From positions 94,109,805 to 94,173,804 of the forward strand of contig NC_088295.1 in NCBI RefSeq assembly GCF_032854445.1: a stretch of 64,000 nt of DNA, written 5' to 3'. Shown here one piece after another: positions 46,401 to 57,203 of the stretch. The translations under genes were made by a program, and so were the position numbers. The notes under the pieces were generated by a model. That model did no database searches and was not told the DNA's origin. It saw only the letters and a list, made by a program, of their open reading frames with translations. Position 1 is the stretch's first letter. Each line of letters starts with the position of its first letter. The DNA is from Liolophura sinensis. Its lineage: Eukaryota; Mollusca; Polyplacophora; Chitonida; Chitonidae.

Positions 46401-49400
46401 TCTACAAATATTATGGTGATTTCCCAATGTTTACTTTTACAAATATCATGGTGATTTACCAATGTTTACTTTTACAAATATCATGGTGATTTACCAATGT
46501 TTACTTTTACAAATATCATGGTGATTTACCAATGTTTACTTTTACAAATATCATGGTGATTTACCAATGTTTACTTCCACGAACATCATGGTGATTTACC
46601 AATGTTTACTTCCACGAACATCATGGTGATTTACCAATGTTTACTTTTACAAATATCATGGTGATTTACCAATGTTTACTTTTACAAATATCATGGTGAT
46701 TTACCAATGTTTACTTCCACCAACATCATGGTGATTTGCCAATGCTTACTTTTACAAATATCATGGTGATTTACCAATGTTTACTTTTACAAATATCATG
46801 GTGATTTACCAATGTTTACTTCCACGAACATCATGGTGATTTGCCAATGTTTACTTTTACAAATATCATGGTGATTTACCAATGTTTACTTCCACGAACA
46901 TCATGGTGATTTGCCAATGTTTACTTTTACAAATATCATGGTGATTTACCAATGTTTACTTTTACAAATATCATGGTGATGTACCAATGTTTACTTTTAC
47001 AAATATCATGGTGATTTGCCAATGTTTACTTCCACGAACATCATGGTGATTTGCCAATGTTTACTTCCACAATTATCATGAGAATTTACCAAGTTTTTAC
47101 CTGCATGTGAACACAATTCTCCACGCTAGTGAATTCTGTCGGGTATTTCTTTTCATGATGGATCAGATGATCCATTACGGAGGCACTCAACACAGGCTGG
47201 TAGGGCAGAAAAACAACACCATTACAACCCACGTATAAATATATGCTTATCGGTAAGCTTATTCGAGCACCACATTGCCATCTGTGACTGACAGTTATTA
47301 TTTACTTTATTCATAACACAAATACATACATCCACTTGAACTTCATTAAACTTTATAAACATCATATTTATTAGGCATATCTATTTCAGAAATCTTTTAA
47401 TAGCCACTTGAAGTGTCATTTCATTCTATTCATATATCTCCAATGTTCAGTTTTAAAGTAAAAAAAAAAAAAAAAAAGTCATGCATTGAAACCACTAAAA
47501 ATTTTATATGGAACCTTTCCTACCTATTTATTCATAATGTTTATGATTTAAATAAATTCAATCCAAATATTTAATGACTTTCTCCAGCCTAGCACACAAT
47601 ACATGTCACCCTTTTCTGATGACCTTCACGTATCACCTGTCTGTCCAAGTAGATGATCCCCTCCCCTGTGACATATATTTGTACATGTCAATTCCTCTTG
47701 TCTGATGACCTCCACCTCCCAGCCCCTCACCTGTGTGTCCAGGTAGATGATTCTCTCCACCTGTCACACATGTCAATGCCTCTTGTCTGATGACCTTCTC
47801 CTCCCAGCCAATCACCTGTTCAGGTAGATGATTCTCTCCCCCGTCACATATGTCAATGACTCTGGTCTGATGACCTCCACCTCTCAGCCCCTCACCTGTG
47901 TGTCCAGGTAGATGATTCTCTCCCCTGTCACACATATCAATACTTACTGTCTGATGACTTCTACCTCCCAGCCACTCACCTGTGTGTCCAGGTAGATGAT
48001 TCTCTCCCCTGTCACACATATCAATACCTACTGTCTGATGACTTCTACCTCTCAGCCCCTCACCTGTGTGTCCAGGTAGATGATTCTCTCCCCTGTCACA
48101 TATCAATGCCTCTTGTCTGATGACCTCCACCTCCCAGCCACTCACCTGTGTGTCCAGGTAGATGATTCTCTCCCAAGTCAAACACATATCAATACCTACT
48201 GTCTGATGACTTCTACCTCTCAGCTACCTCACCTATGTGTCCAGGTAGATGATTCTCTCCACCTGTCACACATATCAATACCTACTGTCTGATGACTTCT
48301 ACCTCTCAGCCACTCACCTGTGTGTCCAGGTAGATGATTCTCTCCACCTGTCACACATATCAATACCTACTGTCTGATGACTTCTACCTCTCAGCTACCT
48401 CACCTATGTGTCCAGGTAGATGATTCTCTCCCCTGTCACACATATCAATACCTATTGTCTGATGACTTCTACCTCTCAGCTACCTCACCTATGTGTCCAG
48501 GTAGATGATTCTCTCCACCTGTCACACATATCAATACCTACTGTCTGATGACTTCTACCTCTCAGCCCCTCACCTGTGCCCGGGTAGATGATTCTCTTCC
48601 CGGTCACACATATCAATACCTCTTGTCTGATGACCTCCGCCTTTCAGCTACCTCACCTATGTGTCCAGGTAGATGATTCTCTCCCCTGTCACACATATCA
48701 ATACCTCTTGTCTGATGACCTCCACCTCTCAGCTACCTCACCTATGTGTCCAGGTAGATGATTCTCTCCACCTGTCACACATATCAATACCTACTGTCTG
48801 ATGACTTCTACCTCTCAGCCCCTCACCTATGTGTCCAGGTAGATGATTCTCTCCCTTGTCACACATATCAATACCTACTGTCTGATGACTTCTACCTCTC
48901 AGCTACCTCACCTATGTGTCCAGGTAGATGATTCTCTCCACCTGTCACACATATCAATACCTACTGTCTGATGACTTCTACCTCTCAGCTCCTCACCTAT
49001 GTGTCCAGGTAGATGATTCTCTCCACCTGTCACACATATCAATACCTACTGTCTGATGACTTCTACCTCTCAGCTACCTCACCTATGTGTCCAGGTAGAT
49101 GATTCTCTCCACCTGTCACACATATCAATACCTACTGTCTTATGACTTCTACCTCTCAGCTACCTCACCTATGTGTCCAGGTAGATGATTCTCTCCCCTG
49201 TCACACTTATCAATACCTACTGTCTGATGACTTCTACCTCTCAGCCCCTCACCTACATGTATGTGTCCAGGTAGATGATTCTCTCCCTTGTCACACATAT
49301 CAATACCTACTGTCTGATGACTTCTACCTCTCAGTTACCTCACCTATGTGTCCAGGTAGATGATTCTCTCCACCTGTCACACATATCAATACCTACTGTC

Positions 49401-52400
49401 TGATGACTTCTACCTCTCAGCTACCTCACCTATGTGTCCAGGTAGATGATTCTCTCCCCTGTCACACATATCAATACCTACTGTCTGATGACTTCTACCT
49501 CTCAGCTACCTCACCTATGTGTCCAGGTAGATGATTCTCTCCACCTGTCACACATATCAATACCTACTGTCTGATGACTTCTACCTCTCAGCTACCTCAC
49601 CTATGTGTCCAGGTAGATGATTCTCTCCACCTGTCACACATATCAATACCTACTGTCTGATGACTTCTACCTCTCAGCTACCTCACCTATGTGTCCAGGT
49701 AGATGATTCTCTCCCCTGTCACACATATCAATACCTACTGTCTGATGACTTCTACCTCTCAGCCCCTCACCTACATGTATGTGTCCAGGTAGATGATTCT
49801 CTCCCTTGTCACACATATCAATACCTACTGTCTGATGACTTCTACCTCTCAGCTACCTCACCTATGTGTCCAGGTAGATGATTCTCTCCACCTGTCACAC
49901 ATATCAATACCTACTGTCTGATGACTTCTACCTCTCAGCTACCTCACCTATGTGTCCAGGTAGATGATTCTCTCCACCTGTCACACATATCAATACCTAC
50001 TGTCTGATGACTTCTACCTCTCAGCCACTCACCTGTGTGCCCACGTAGATGATTCTCTCCCCTATCACACAAATCAATACCTACTGTCTGATGACCGCCA
50101 CCTCTCAGCCCCTCACCTGTGTGTCCAGGTAGATGATTCTCTCCCTTGTCACACATATCAATACCTACTGTCTGATGACCTCCACCTCTCAGCCCCTCAC
50201 CTGTGTGTCCAGGTAAATGATTCTCTCCCCTGTCACACACGTCAATACATCTTGTTTGATGACTTCCACCTCTCAGCCACTCACCTGTGTGTCCAGGTAG
50301 ATGATTCTCTCCCCTGTCACACATATCAATACCTCTTGTTTGATGACTTCCACCTCTCAGCCCCTCACCTGTGTGTCCAGGTAGATGATTCTCTCCCCTG
50401 TCACACATATCAATACCTACTGTTGATGACTTCTACCTCTCAGCCCCTCACCTGTGTGTCCAGGTAGATGATTCTCTCCCCTGTCACACATATCAATACC
50501 TACTAACTGATGACCTCCACCTCTCAGCCCCTCGCCTGTGTGTCCAGGTAGATGATTCTCTCCCCTGTCACACATATCAATACCTACTGTTGATGACTTC
50601 TACCTCTCAGCCCCTCACCTGTGTGTCCAGGTAGATGATTCTCTCCCCTGTCACACATATCAATACCTACTGTCTGATGACCTCCACCTCTCAGCCCCTC
50701 ACCTGTGTGTCCAGGTAGATGATTCTCTCCCCTGTCACACATATCAATACCTACTGTCTGATGACCTCCACCTCTCAGGCCCTCGCCTGTGTGTCCAGGT
50801 AGATGATTCTCTCCACCTGTCACACATATCAATACCTACTGTCTGATGACTTCTACCTCTCAGCCACTCACCTGTGTGCCCACGTAGATGATTCTCTCCC
50901 CTATCACACAAATCAATACCTACTGTCTGATGACCGCCACCTCTCAGCCCCTCACCTGTGTGTCCAGGTAGATGATTCTCTCCCTTGTCACACATATCAA
51001 TACCTACTGTCTGATGACCTCCACCTCTCAGCCCCTCACCTGTGTGTCCAGGTAAATGATTCTCTCCCCTGTCACACACGTCAATACATCTTGTTTGATG
51101 ACTTCCACCTCTCAGCCACTCACCTGTGTGTCCAGGTAGATGATTCTCTCCCCTGTCACACATATCAATACCTCTTGTTTGATGACTTCCACCTCTCAGC
51201 CCCTCACCTGTGTGTCCAGGTAGATGATTCTCTCCCCTGTCACACATATCAATACCTACTGTTGATGACTTCTACCTCTCAGCCCCTCACCTGTGTGTCC
51301 AGGTAGATGATTCTCTCCCCTGTCACACATATCAATACCTACTAACTGATGACCTCCACCTCTCAGCCCCTCGCCTGTGTGTCCAGGTAGATGATTCTCT
51401 CCCCTGTCACACATATCAATACCTACTGTTGATGACTTCTACCTCTCAGCCCCTCACCTGTGTGTCCAGGTAGATGATTCTCTCCCCTGTCACACATATC
51501 AATACCTACTGTCTGATGACCTCCACCTCTCAGCCCCTCACCTGTGTGTCCAGGTAGATGATTCTCTCCCCTGTCACACATATCAATACCTACTGTCTGA
51601 TGACCTCCACCTCTCAGGCCCTCGCCTGTGTGTCCAGGTAGATGATTCTCTCCCCTGTCACACATATCAATACCTACTGTCTGATGACCTCCACATCTCA
51701 GCCCCTCACCTGTGTGTCCAGGTAGATGATTCTCTCCCCTGTCACACATATCAATACCTACTGTCTGATGACTTCTACCTCTCAGCCACTCACCTGTGTG
51801 CCCACGTAGATGATTCTCTCCCCTATCACACAAATCAATACCTACTGTCTGATGACCTCCACCTCTCAGCCCCTCACCTGTGTGTCCAGGTAGATGATTC
51901 TCTCCCTTGTCACACATATCAATACCTACTGTCTGATGACCTCCACCTCTCAGCCCCTCACCTGTGTGTCCAGGTAAATGATTCTCTCCCCTGTCACACA
52001 CGTCAATACATCTTGTTTGATGACTTCCACCTCTCAGCCACTCACCTGTGTGTCCAGGTAGATGATTCTCTCCCCTGTCACACATATCAATACCTCTTGT
52101 TTGATGACTTCCACCTCTCAGCCCCTCACCTGTGTGTCCAGGTAGATGATTCTCTCCCCTGTCACACATATCAATACCTCTTGTTTGATGACTTCCACCT
52201 CTCAGCCCCTCACCTGTGTGTCCAGGTAGATGATTCTCTCCCCTGTCACACATATCAATACCTACTGTCTGATGACCTCCACCTCTCAGCCCCTCACCTG
52301 TGTGTCCAGGTAGATGATTCTCTCCCCTGTCACACATATCAATACCTACTGTCTGATGACCTCCACCTCTCAGGCCCTTGCCTGTGTGTCCAGGTAGATG

Positions 52401-55400
52401 ATTCTCTCCCCTGTCACACATATCAATACCTACTGTCTGATGACCTCCACCTCTCAGCCCCTCGCCTGTGTGACCAGGTAGATGATTCTCTCCCCTGTCA
52501 CACATATCAATACCTACTGTCTGATGACCGCCACCTCTCAGCCCCTCACCTGTGTGTCCAGGTAGATGATTCTCTCCCCGTCACAAATATCAATACCAAC
52601 TGTCTGATGACTTCTACCTCTCAGCTACCTCACCTGTGTGTCCAGGTAGATGATTCTCTCCCCTGTCACACATATCAATACCTACTGTCTGATGACTTCT
52701 ACCTCTCAGCTACCTCACCTGTGTGTCCAGGTAGATGATTCTCTCCCCTGTCACACATATCAATACCTACTGTCTGATGACTTTTACCTCTCAGCCCCTC
52801 ACCTGTGTGTCCAGGTAGATGATTCTCTCCCCTGTCACATACATGTCAATACCTCTAGTCTGATGACATCCATTTTCACGTCCATCCTTACTCTCAGGAG
52901 GAAATGTAAATGACCTGCAAAATGAAGAACAATATTAGTGAACTATACAATAAAAACAAGTTATGTGAATTATTTTTTAATCAAAAGTAATGTGTAACGT
53001 CAACTTTTACACATCTAGCATATAATCAGGTCCAGCATTAACAATGATATACTATGCATGATCCCAACACAATAACAAAATCGTTAATTTACTCCTGGAA
53101 TTCCAATATGAATAGACTGACATGTCAACTTCATGTACTTCTATGAGAGCAAATGAACAGATGAGCATGTAAAATATACGCGCAATGCTTACATTTACAC
53201 ATAGTTAAGCTTTGTCAGGGGCCTCTGTGGCTCAGTTGGTTAGCGCGCTAGCGCAGCATAATGACCCAGGAGTCCTCACCCCTGCGGTTGCTGTGAGTTC
53301 AAGTCCAGCTCATGCTGGCTTCCTCTCTGGCCGTACATGGGAAGGGCTGCCAGTAACCTGTGGATTGTCATGGGTGTCTCCTGGCCACCATAATGCTGGC
53401 CGCTGTTGTAGTGAAATATTCCTGAGTGCAGAGTAAGACACCAATCAAATAAATAAATAAATTAGGCCTTGTCATAGCCCCAAAATGCAGGTCCATGAAA
53501 GGAGAGATGAAATCTGTAAAACACTGGGTTTCCCATTCTATATTTTTTAATGTCAGCACAGATTAGATTCTGCTGTGTGGCCTTCACAGACTTCACAGAT
53601 CTCCTTACCTGGGAGAGTCAGATGTAGAATTCCCCACAAGAAGAGAGAGGAGTGTAGATTTCCCCACCCCTTGCAAGCCCACAACACCAACCACCAAGTA
53701 ATCTGTTTGATCCAGGAGCATCTGCATTAAACAGAAAAAATCAAATCTATAAATGATTATCAAAAAATTATGGAAAATTATATTTTCTGGAATCAAAATG
53801 TCAATAAAAAGTTCAAACTATAAAAGTTGTATCAGAATGAAATAGAAGTCAAGCATTTTGACATGCTTAATTCCCCCTTCATCCTATCTCCATATCTGTG
53901 TCACACCACCTACCTCCATGCCTGTGTCACACTTCTGTCAGGGTAACCTACCTCCATGCCTGTGTCACACCACTGTCAAGGTTACCTACCTCAATGCCTG
54001 TGTTACACCGCCATCAGGGTAACCTACCTCAATGTATGTGTCACACCACTGTCGGGGTAACCTACCTCCATGTCTGTATCACACCATTGTCAGGGTAACC
54101 TCCCTCAATGTCTGTGTTACACCACCATCAGGGTAACATACCTCAATGTATGTGTCACACCATTGTCAGGGTAACCTACCTCCATGTCTGTATCACACCA
54201 TTGTCAGGGTAACCTCCCTCAATGTCTGTGTTACACCACCATCAGGGTAACCTACCTCAACGTCTGTGTCGCACCACTGTCAAGATAACCTACCTCCATG
54301 TCTCTGTCACACCAATGTCAGGGTAACCTACCTCCATGCCCGTGTCACACCACTGTCAGGGTAACCTACCCCCATGCCCGTGTCACACCAATGTCAGGGT
54401 AACCTACCTCCATGTCTGTGTCACACCACTGTCAGGGTAACCTACCTCCATGCCCATGTCACACCACTGTCAGGGTAGCCTACCTCCATGCCCGTGTCAC
54501 ACCACTGTCAGGGTAACCTACCTCCATGTCTGTGTCACACCACTGTCAGGGTAACCTACCTCCATGTCCGTATCACACCACTGTCAGGGTAACCTACCTC
54601 CATGCCTGTGTCACACCACTGTCAGGGTAACCTACCTCCATGCCCTGTCATACCACCATCACGCTAACCTATCTGCATGCCTGTGTCACACCAATGTCAG
54701 GTAACCTACCTCCATGCCCGTGTCACACCACTGTCAGGGTAACCTACCTCCATGCCTTTATCACACCACTGCCAGTTCTCATCCACCAGTTTCACAGAGC
54801 CTTGTACGTCCGGGAGGTTCAGAGGCCGGCTTGATTGTGCTCCTGTATGGATGGACAAAATGCTCAGGAATACCAGGCAGTCAGAAGTGTATAAGATGTG
54901 TAGAATATATTTTGATCAACTATACAAGGTTTTCTAATACAAGGTTTATAGCAAACCTGATGTGTCAGTTCTTATGGAAGATGTTTTTGCTTACTATTTT
55001 GCACTTGATACTTAATCAAATTTAGTGTGTTAACATCTCCACAATCAATCTCTATTTGTCTATTTCTGGTTTAGCCTGATTCTGCAAAGGGCAGTAATGT
55101 GTTGATTCTGTTATGAGTAACGTGTGTCTTCCTTTGCCTGATTAAATTATGAGTATATTGTGCCTATAAAGTGTGGTTTTGCTTGATTGTGTTATGAGTA
55201 TATTGTGCCTATAAGGTTTAACTTTGCTTGATTGTGTTATGAGTATATTGTGCCTATAAGGTGTAGTTTTGCTTGATTCTGTTATGAGTATATTGTGCCT
55301 ATAAGGTGTAACTTTGCTTGATTGTGTTATGAGTATATTGTGCCTATAAGGTGTAGTTTTGCTTGATTCTGTTATGAGCATATTGTGTCTATAAAGTGTG

Positions 55401-57203
55401 GCTTTGCTTGATTGTGTTATGAGTATATTGTGCCTATAAGATGTAACTTTGCTTGATTCTATTTGGAAAAATCACTTTGACTTTTATTTATGCAAACTTC
55501 ATCAGTTACATGCTTCTCAAATTTCTCTGTTAGTAGTGCTTAATCTATAGGGATTAGCCCATACCATGCAGTTAGGTGCACTATTAGCTTTTCTCAACCA
55601 CGGTTATGTGAAAAATACCTAACTTGTTCTATGGCAGTGGCTCAAGGAGAGTCACAGTGTAAATGGCATATTTCCAAATCAACCTCCATAGACAATGTAT
55701 CTTCAGATCTTAGTTGAAATATAAATTACACATAGGCTAACTAACACCGACTAGGATGACTATATGGAAATCATAATGATTAATCCTAATCATAAGTGTT
55801 TTGTGTGATTCTTTGAGTGTGCTTTAGGTCTACTTACATGTAGGTTATTGTGATACACAACTGGCAATACATCCAAGGCTAATGTAAGGTGATCACTAAG
55901 CACACTCTATATGTAAGACCTACCTTCTCTGACAGTGGGATGCCCGGAGATCACCGACCTTGGATGGCCATGGTAACCTTGGCCAACATGCATCTCTCCT
56001 GACAACAGTGCACTGGGAATGCTGGGAAGGTTGGCAGAGGGCATGGAGCGTCCTTCGTCACGTGACCTCAGCATGACAACAGGTTTGTCTGCAGATCTGT
56101 GGGTTGTGGTCATCATGGAGGATGACAGAGTACTTGATCCAGAAGAGGGAGAATCATCCAGACCCTGAGCAAATAATGTCTACTTTTAATTACAGCTCTG
56201 TCTCTAATTGAGAGATAATAGTAAATTAGAATGCTAAATAGTTGCTGCAGGGATAAAGTTCCCTTGACTGCAGATAATAGAGTTCAAGGGACCATTCTGT
56301 GAAATGTGTCTAATTTTATGGCAGGCACAACCTATCAAGTCAGTATGTGTTATCGTTCGATAGCTACGCTTGCACAAATATGACGATGTTCGTTTTGTAA
56401 ATCAGCCCCTGGAGTTTAAATCTAGGTGAGGCCCATGGTGTAAATTCTTTAGCCATTACAGAAATATGTATAAATGTATCATTTCAATGACATCTCTAAT
56501 GAATAATGTAATAATCAATATGGAAACACTTACCCGCTCACTCGGAGGCTTGGCCAAAATGATCGGCGGTTTGCTAGGAGTAGTTACCGAGACAACTGAA
56601 CCTTCATCTACCTCTCTTTCCCCTGGGCGTTCCTGCAGTGAAGAAAATTTCGAGTTTCACCTTCTTGATAAACTTTAAATATAATGTAGCCTATCGCCAC
56701 ACTGGCAAACATTCGTGCGCACGTCAGTAGACCTGTGATAAAATTGTTATTTCAACCCCAAGCAACATAAAACTACTCCATTGCTGCCTTCATTGAAAAT
56801 AAATTTTTACTTACGAATATTTAATTTTTCATTCAACACTCATCCATTTTTAGTTTTATCTGAACCATAACACAAGCGTTTTCAAATACAAGCCCCAGTC
56901 TAGGCACCCTCTACACCACCACCCCCATCCCCACCTCCGCACACACACATTTCCAACTACATTTATACAATTTCATATTTGCTCTTGATATATATGTTCT
57001 TTTCTGCTTTAGATAGAGCAACATAATCTTAAATATGTACTCAGATCAGCTGTGATTGCAGACAGTTATACTAATTCATCTTGAGCTCGGACACGAAAAT
57101 TGCGCCTTCAGTGATCCCAAAGCTCATTCTTCTGTAGACTTACCCTTCGCCTCCCTCGATGTCTGCGTCTCCGACCACCTCTGTCCCGATCTGAATCGGC
57201 CAT
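37388..57203 (-). CDS. SMG9: SMG9, nonsense-mediated mRNA decay factor, thirteen exons
   Basis: Exons in transcript order: 57144-57203, 56534-56632, 55924-56164, 54748-54842, 53609-53721, 52803-52914, 47101-47196, 45350-45435, 44598-44701, 41382-41489, 40203-40319, 38459-38592, 37388-37451; about 475 aa (human 520). All introns are GT-AG and phases agree except 12-13. Landmarks: KPPIILAKPPSER (exon 2), KPVVMLRSRDEGR (3), VKLVDENWQWCD (4), LLDQTDYLVVGVVGLQGVGK (5, P-loop near residues 180-187), GERIIYLDTQ (6), SVMDHLIHHEKKYPTEF (7), VVLVVQDWFADL (8), TAEMLKPASPS and DDYHPHL (9), SDVNLFLLPS (11), FHYAARTWDQVKKS (13). SMG9 forms SMG1-SMG8-SMG9, which controls UPF1 phosphorylation (family knowledge). 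Two apparent 1-base insertions (A-run ending exon 12; TTATAA in exon 13) suggest sequence error or a damaged allele. Exons 4, 6, 7, 10, 12 and 13 are each followed by an array starting at their 3' end. Confidence 0.92.
37690..38458 (-). repeat. Minisatellite made of SMG9 exon 12 tail plus donor with (CA)n, about 14 copies
   Basis: On the minus strand the exon ends ACACACAACTCTGTCTGAGA AAA...CTG and the intron begins GTGAGTTGTCAC. The array repeats ACAACTCTGTCTGAGAAAAC...(G)TGAGTTGTCACAC with a CA-dinucleotide run of changing length, so units vary from about 45 to 65 bp. Several copies have lost the GT of the donor (ACTTGAGTTG). Confidence 0.9.
38680..38835 (-). mobile_element. SINE-A fragment, SMG9 intron 11
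   Basis: Contains GCAGCATTATGGTGGGTGGA, the GAGCCCGGAGACACCCAC block and a diverged head-side region. It has internal deletions. Confidence 0.65.
38985..39050 (+). mobile_element. SINE-A fragment, SMG9 intron 11
   Basis: GGGCTCTGCCCGGTTTTCAC followed by CCACCATAATGCTGGCCGCT, opposite in orientation to its neighbour at 38680. Confidence 0.65.
39051..40202 (-). other. SMG9 intron 11, remainder
   Basis: No exon or tandem repeat. An open frame on the minus strand (38897-39256) is partly SINE and partly unassigned. Confidence 0.5.
40320..40880 (-). other. SMG9 intron 10, part
   Basis: AT-rich intron sequence between exon 11 and the 104-bp array. Nothing recognised. Confidence 0.5.
40893..41412 (-). 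repeat. Minisatellite made of SMG9 exon 10 tail plus donor, exact 104-bp unit, 5 copies
   Basis: Identical landmarks recur at 40893, 40997, 41101, 41205, 41309 and, in the exon itself, 41413: spacing exactly 104. On the minus strand a unit is 79 bp resembling exon 10 (ending TTCGCTGTAAAG) plus 25 intron bases beginning GTGAGTGGAAGTGAAGTCCA. Copies are almost identical to one another. They stay open in the SMG9 frame and encode a variant of the exon (DSSVDTFWSYQKSLSMLFRD versus DFSMDTFRSYQQTLSMLFRD). Confidence 0.95.
41715..44170. repeat. Minisatellite, 39-41-bp unit, about 61 copies, SMG9 intron 9
   Basis: The unit contains CTCAGATTCCTGGTTAAGGT, then TGGTGGTTTGCTCTGGGCA or a TTTCGTGGTT variant. 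Two main types alternate in blocks, and stretches of several units recur (43040-43330 matches 43280-43570). It starts about 430 bp after exon 9 and does not resemble it. Open frames on both strands are by-products. Confidence 0.93.
44171..44597 (-). other. SMG9 intron 9, proximal part
   Basis: Single-copy-looking intron between exon 9 and the array; no other feature. Confidence 0.5.
44815..45305. repeat. Minisatellite, 36-bp unit, about 13 copies, SMG9 intron 8
   Basis: The unit is CATATTTCTAACTGGTCACT followed by GTCCATGTATACATCC, varying at TACATCC/GCACCCC/GGCATCC. It begins about 50 bp into the intron, close to but not overlapping exon 8. The unit length is a multiple of 3, so each strand has one long open frame. 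Confidence 0.95.
45436..45943 (-). other. SMG9 intron 7, distal part
   Basis: No feature other than ordinary AT-rich intron sequence. Confidence 0.5.
45944..46268 (+). mobile_element. SINE-B copy, SMG9 intron 7
   Basis: The tRNA-like head is at the left: CCCCGATAGTACAGTTGGTA (A box), then GGTAGATCCAGGATCAATCC (B box), body GTATCAGTATAATGGCTCGG, and tail ACCCCAACCACTCACTCATT. It is more diverged than the other two copies and lacks about 30 bp after the head. Confidence 0.85.
46290..47100 (-). repeat. Minisatellite starting at the SMG9 exon 7 donor, 35-bp unit, about 23 copies
   Basis: On the minus strand the intron starts GTAAAAACTTGGTAAATTCT, and the next units start GTAAACATTGG(T/C)AAATCACC. 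The first unit therefore begins at the donor GT itself. Every copy retains GTAAAC in phase with the donor. No exon bases are included, unlike the arrays at exons 4, 6, 10 and 12. Confidence 0.93.
47197..47632 (-). other. SMG9 intron 6, distal part
   Basis: AT-rich with an 18-base A run near 47461. It supplies the acceptor of exon 7. Confidence 0.5.
47633..52802 (-). repeat. Minisatellite made of SMG9 exon 6 tail plus donor, 84-86-bp unit, about 60 copies
   Basis: The true exon 6 ends GAGAATCATCTACCTGGACA CACAG and the intron begins GTGAGGGGCTGAGAGGTGGA. Each unit is about 61 bp of exon tail (from CATCAGAC) plus about 23 bp of intron start, repeated for 5.2 kb downstream. Nearly all copies have GATATGTGTGACA where the exon has GACATGTATGTGACA, a 2-base loss that breaks the SMG9 frame. 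Two types are spatially sorted: CACATAG|GTGAGGTAGC dominates 48.2-50.0 kb and CACACAG|GTGAGGGGC dominates 50.0-52.8 kb. The open frame of 360 codons is a by-product of an 84-bp unit. Confidence 0.96.
53219..53462 (+). mobile_element. SINE-A copy, full length, SMG9 intron 5
   Basis: The tRNA-like head GGGGCCTCTGTGGCTCAGTT GG (A box), GAGTTCAAGTCC (B box), body GGCCACCATAATGCTGGCCG, and tail CCAATCAAATAAATAAATAA. This copy defines the orientation of the family. The head resembles a tRNA but lacks a foldable acceptor stem partner, so it is not a tRNA gene. Confidence 0.85.
53722..53889 (-). other. SMG9 intron 4, distal part
   Basis: Short stretch with the exon 5 acceptor; an apparent open frame upstream of the P-loop exon reads through this intron and is not coding. 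Confidence 0.6.
53890..54750 (-). repeat. Minisatellite made of SMG9 exon 4 tail plus donor, 38-bp unit, about 22 copies
   Basis: The exon ends CAGTGGTGTGATAAAGGCAT GGAG and the intron begins GTAGGTTACCCTGA. The unit CAGTGGTGTGACACAGGCAT GGAG|GTAGGTTACCCTGA is 24 exon bases plus 14 intron bases. Almost every copy keeps ATGGAG|GTAGGT or ATTGAG|GTAGGT. Copies near the exon are closest to the consensus; those toward 53.9 kb are more diverged. Confidence 0.95.
55140..55460. repeat. Minisatellite, 45-bp unit, about 7 copies, SMG9 intron 3
   Basis: The unit is GCTTGATTGTGTTATGAGTA, TATTGTGCCTATAAGGTGTA, ACTTT. Unit spacing is 45 bp. An 11-base overlap in sequence with the start of exon 4 (CACAATCAAGC) is probably chance. 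Confidence 0.92.
55461..55923 (-). other. SMG9 intron 3, proximal part
   Basis: Ordinary intron sequence; nothing recognised. Confidence 0.5.

Noticed and set aside
51423..52505. 360-codon minus-strand open frame
   Set aside because: The 84-bp unit keeps frame, but this frame is not the SMG9 frame and the sequence is intronic.
53219..53310. tRNA gene
   Set aside because: A and B boxes are present but the sequence continues into a SINE body and A/T-rich tail; the cloverleaf is not closed.
55140..55460. 45-bp array as an acceptor-side copy of SMG9 exon 4
   Set aside because: Only about 11 bases match the exon start and the array is about 300 bp away; chance is more likely.
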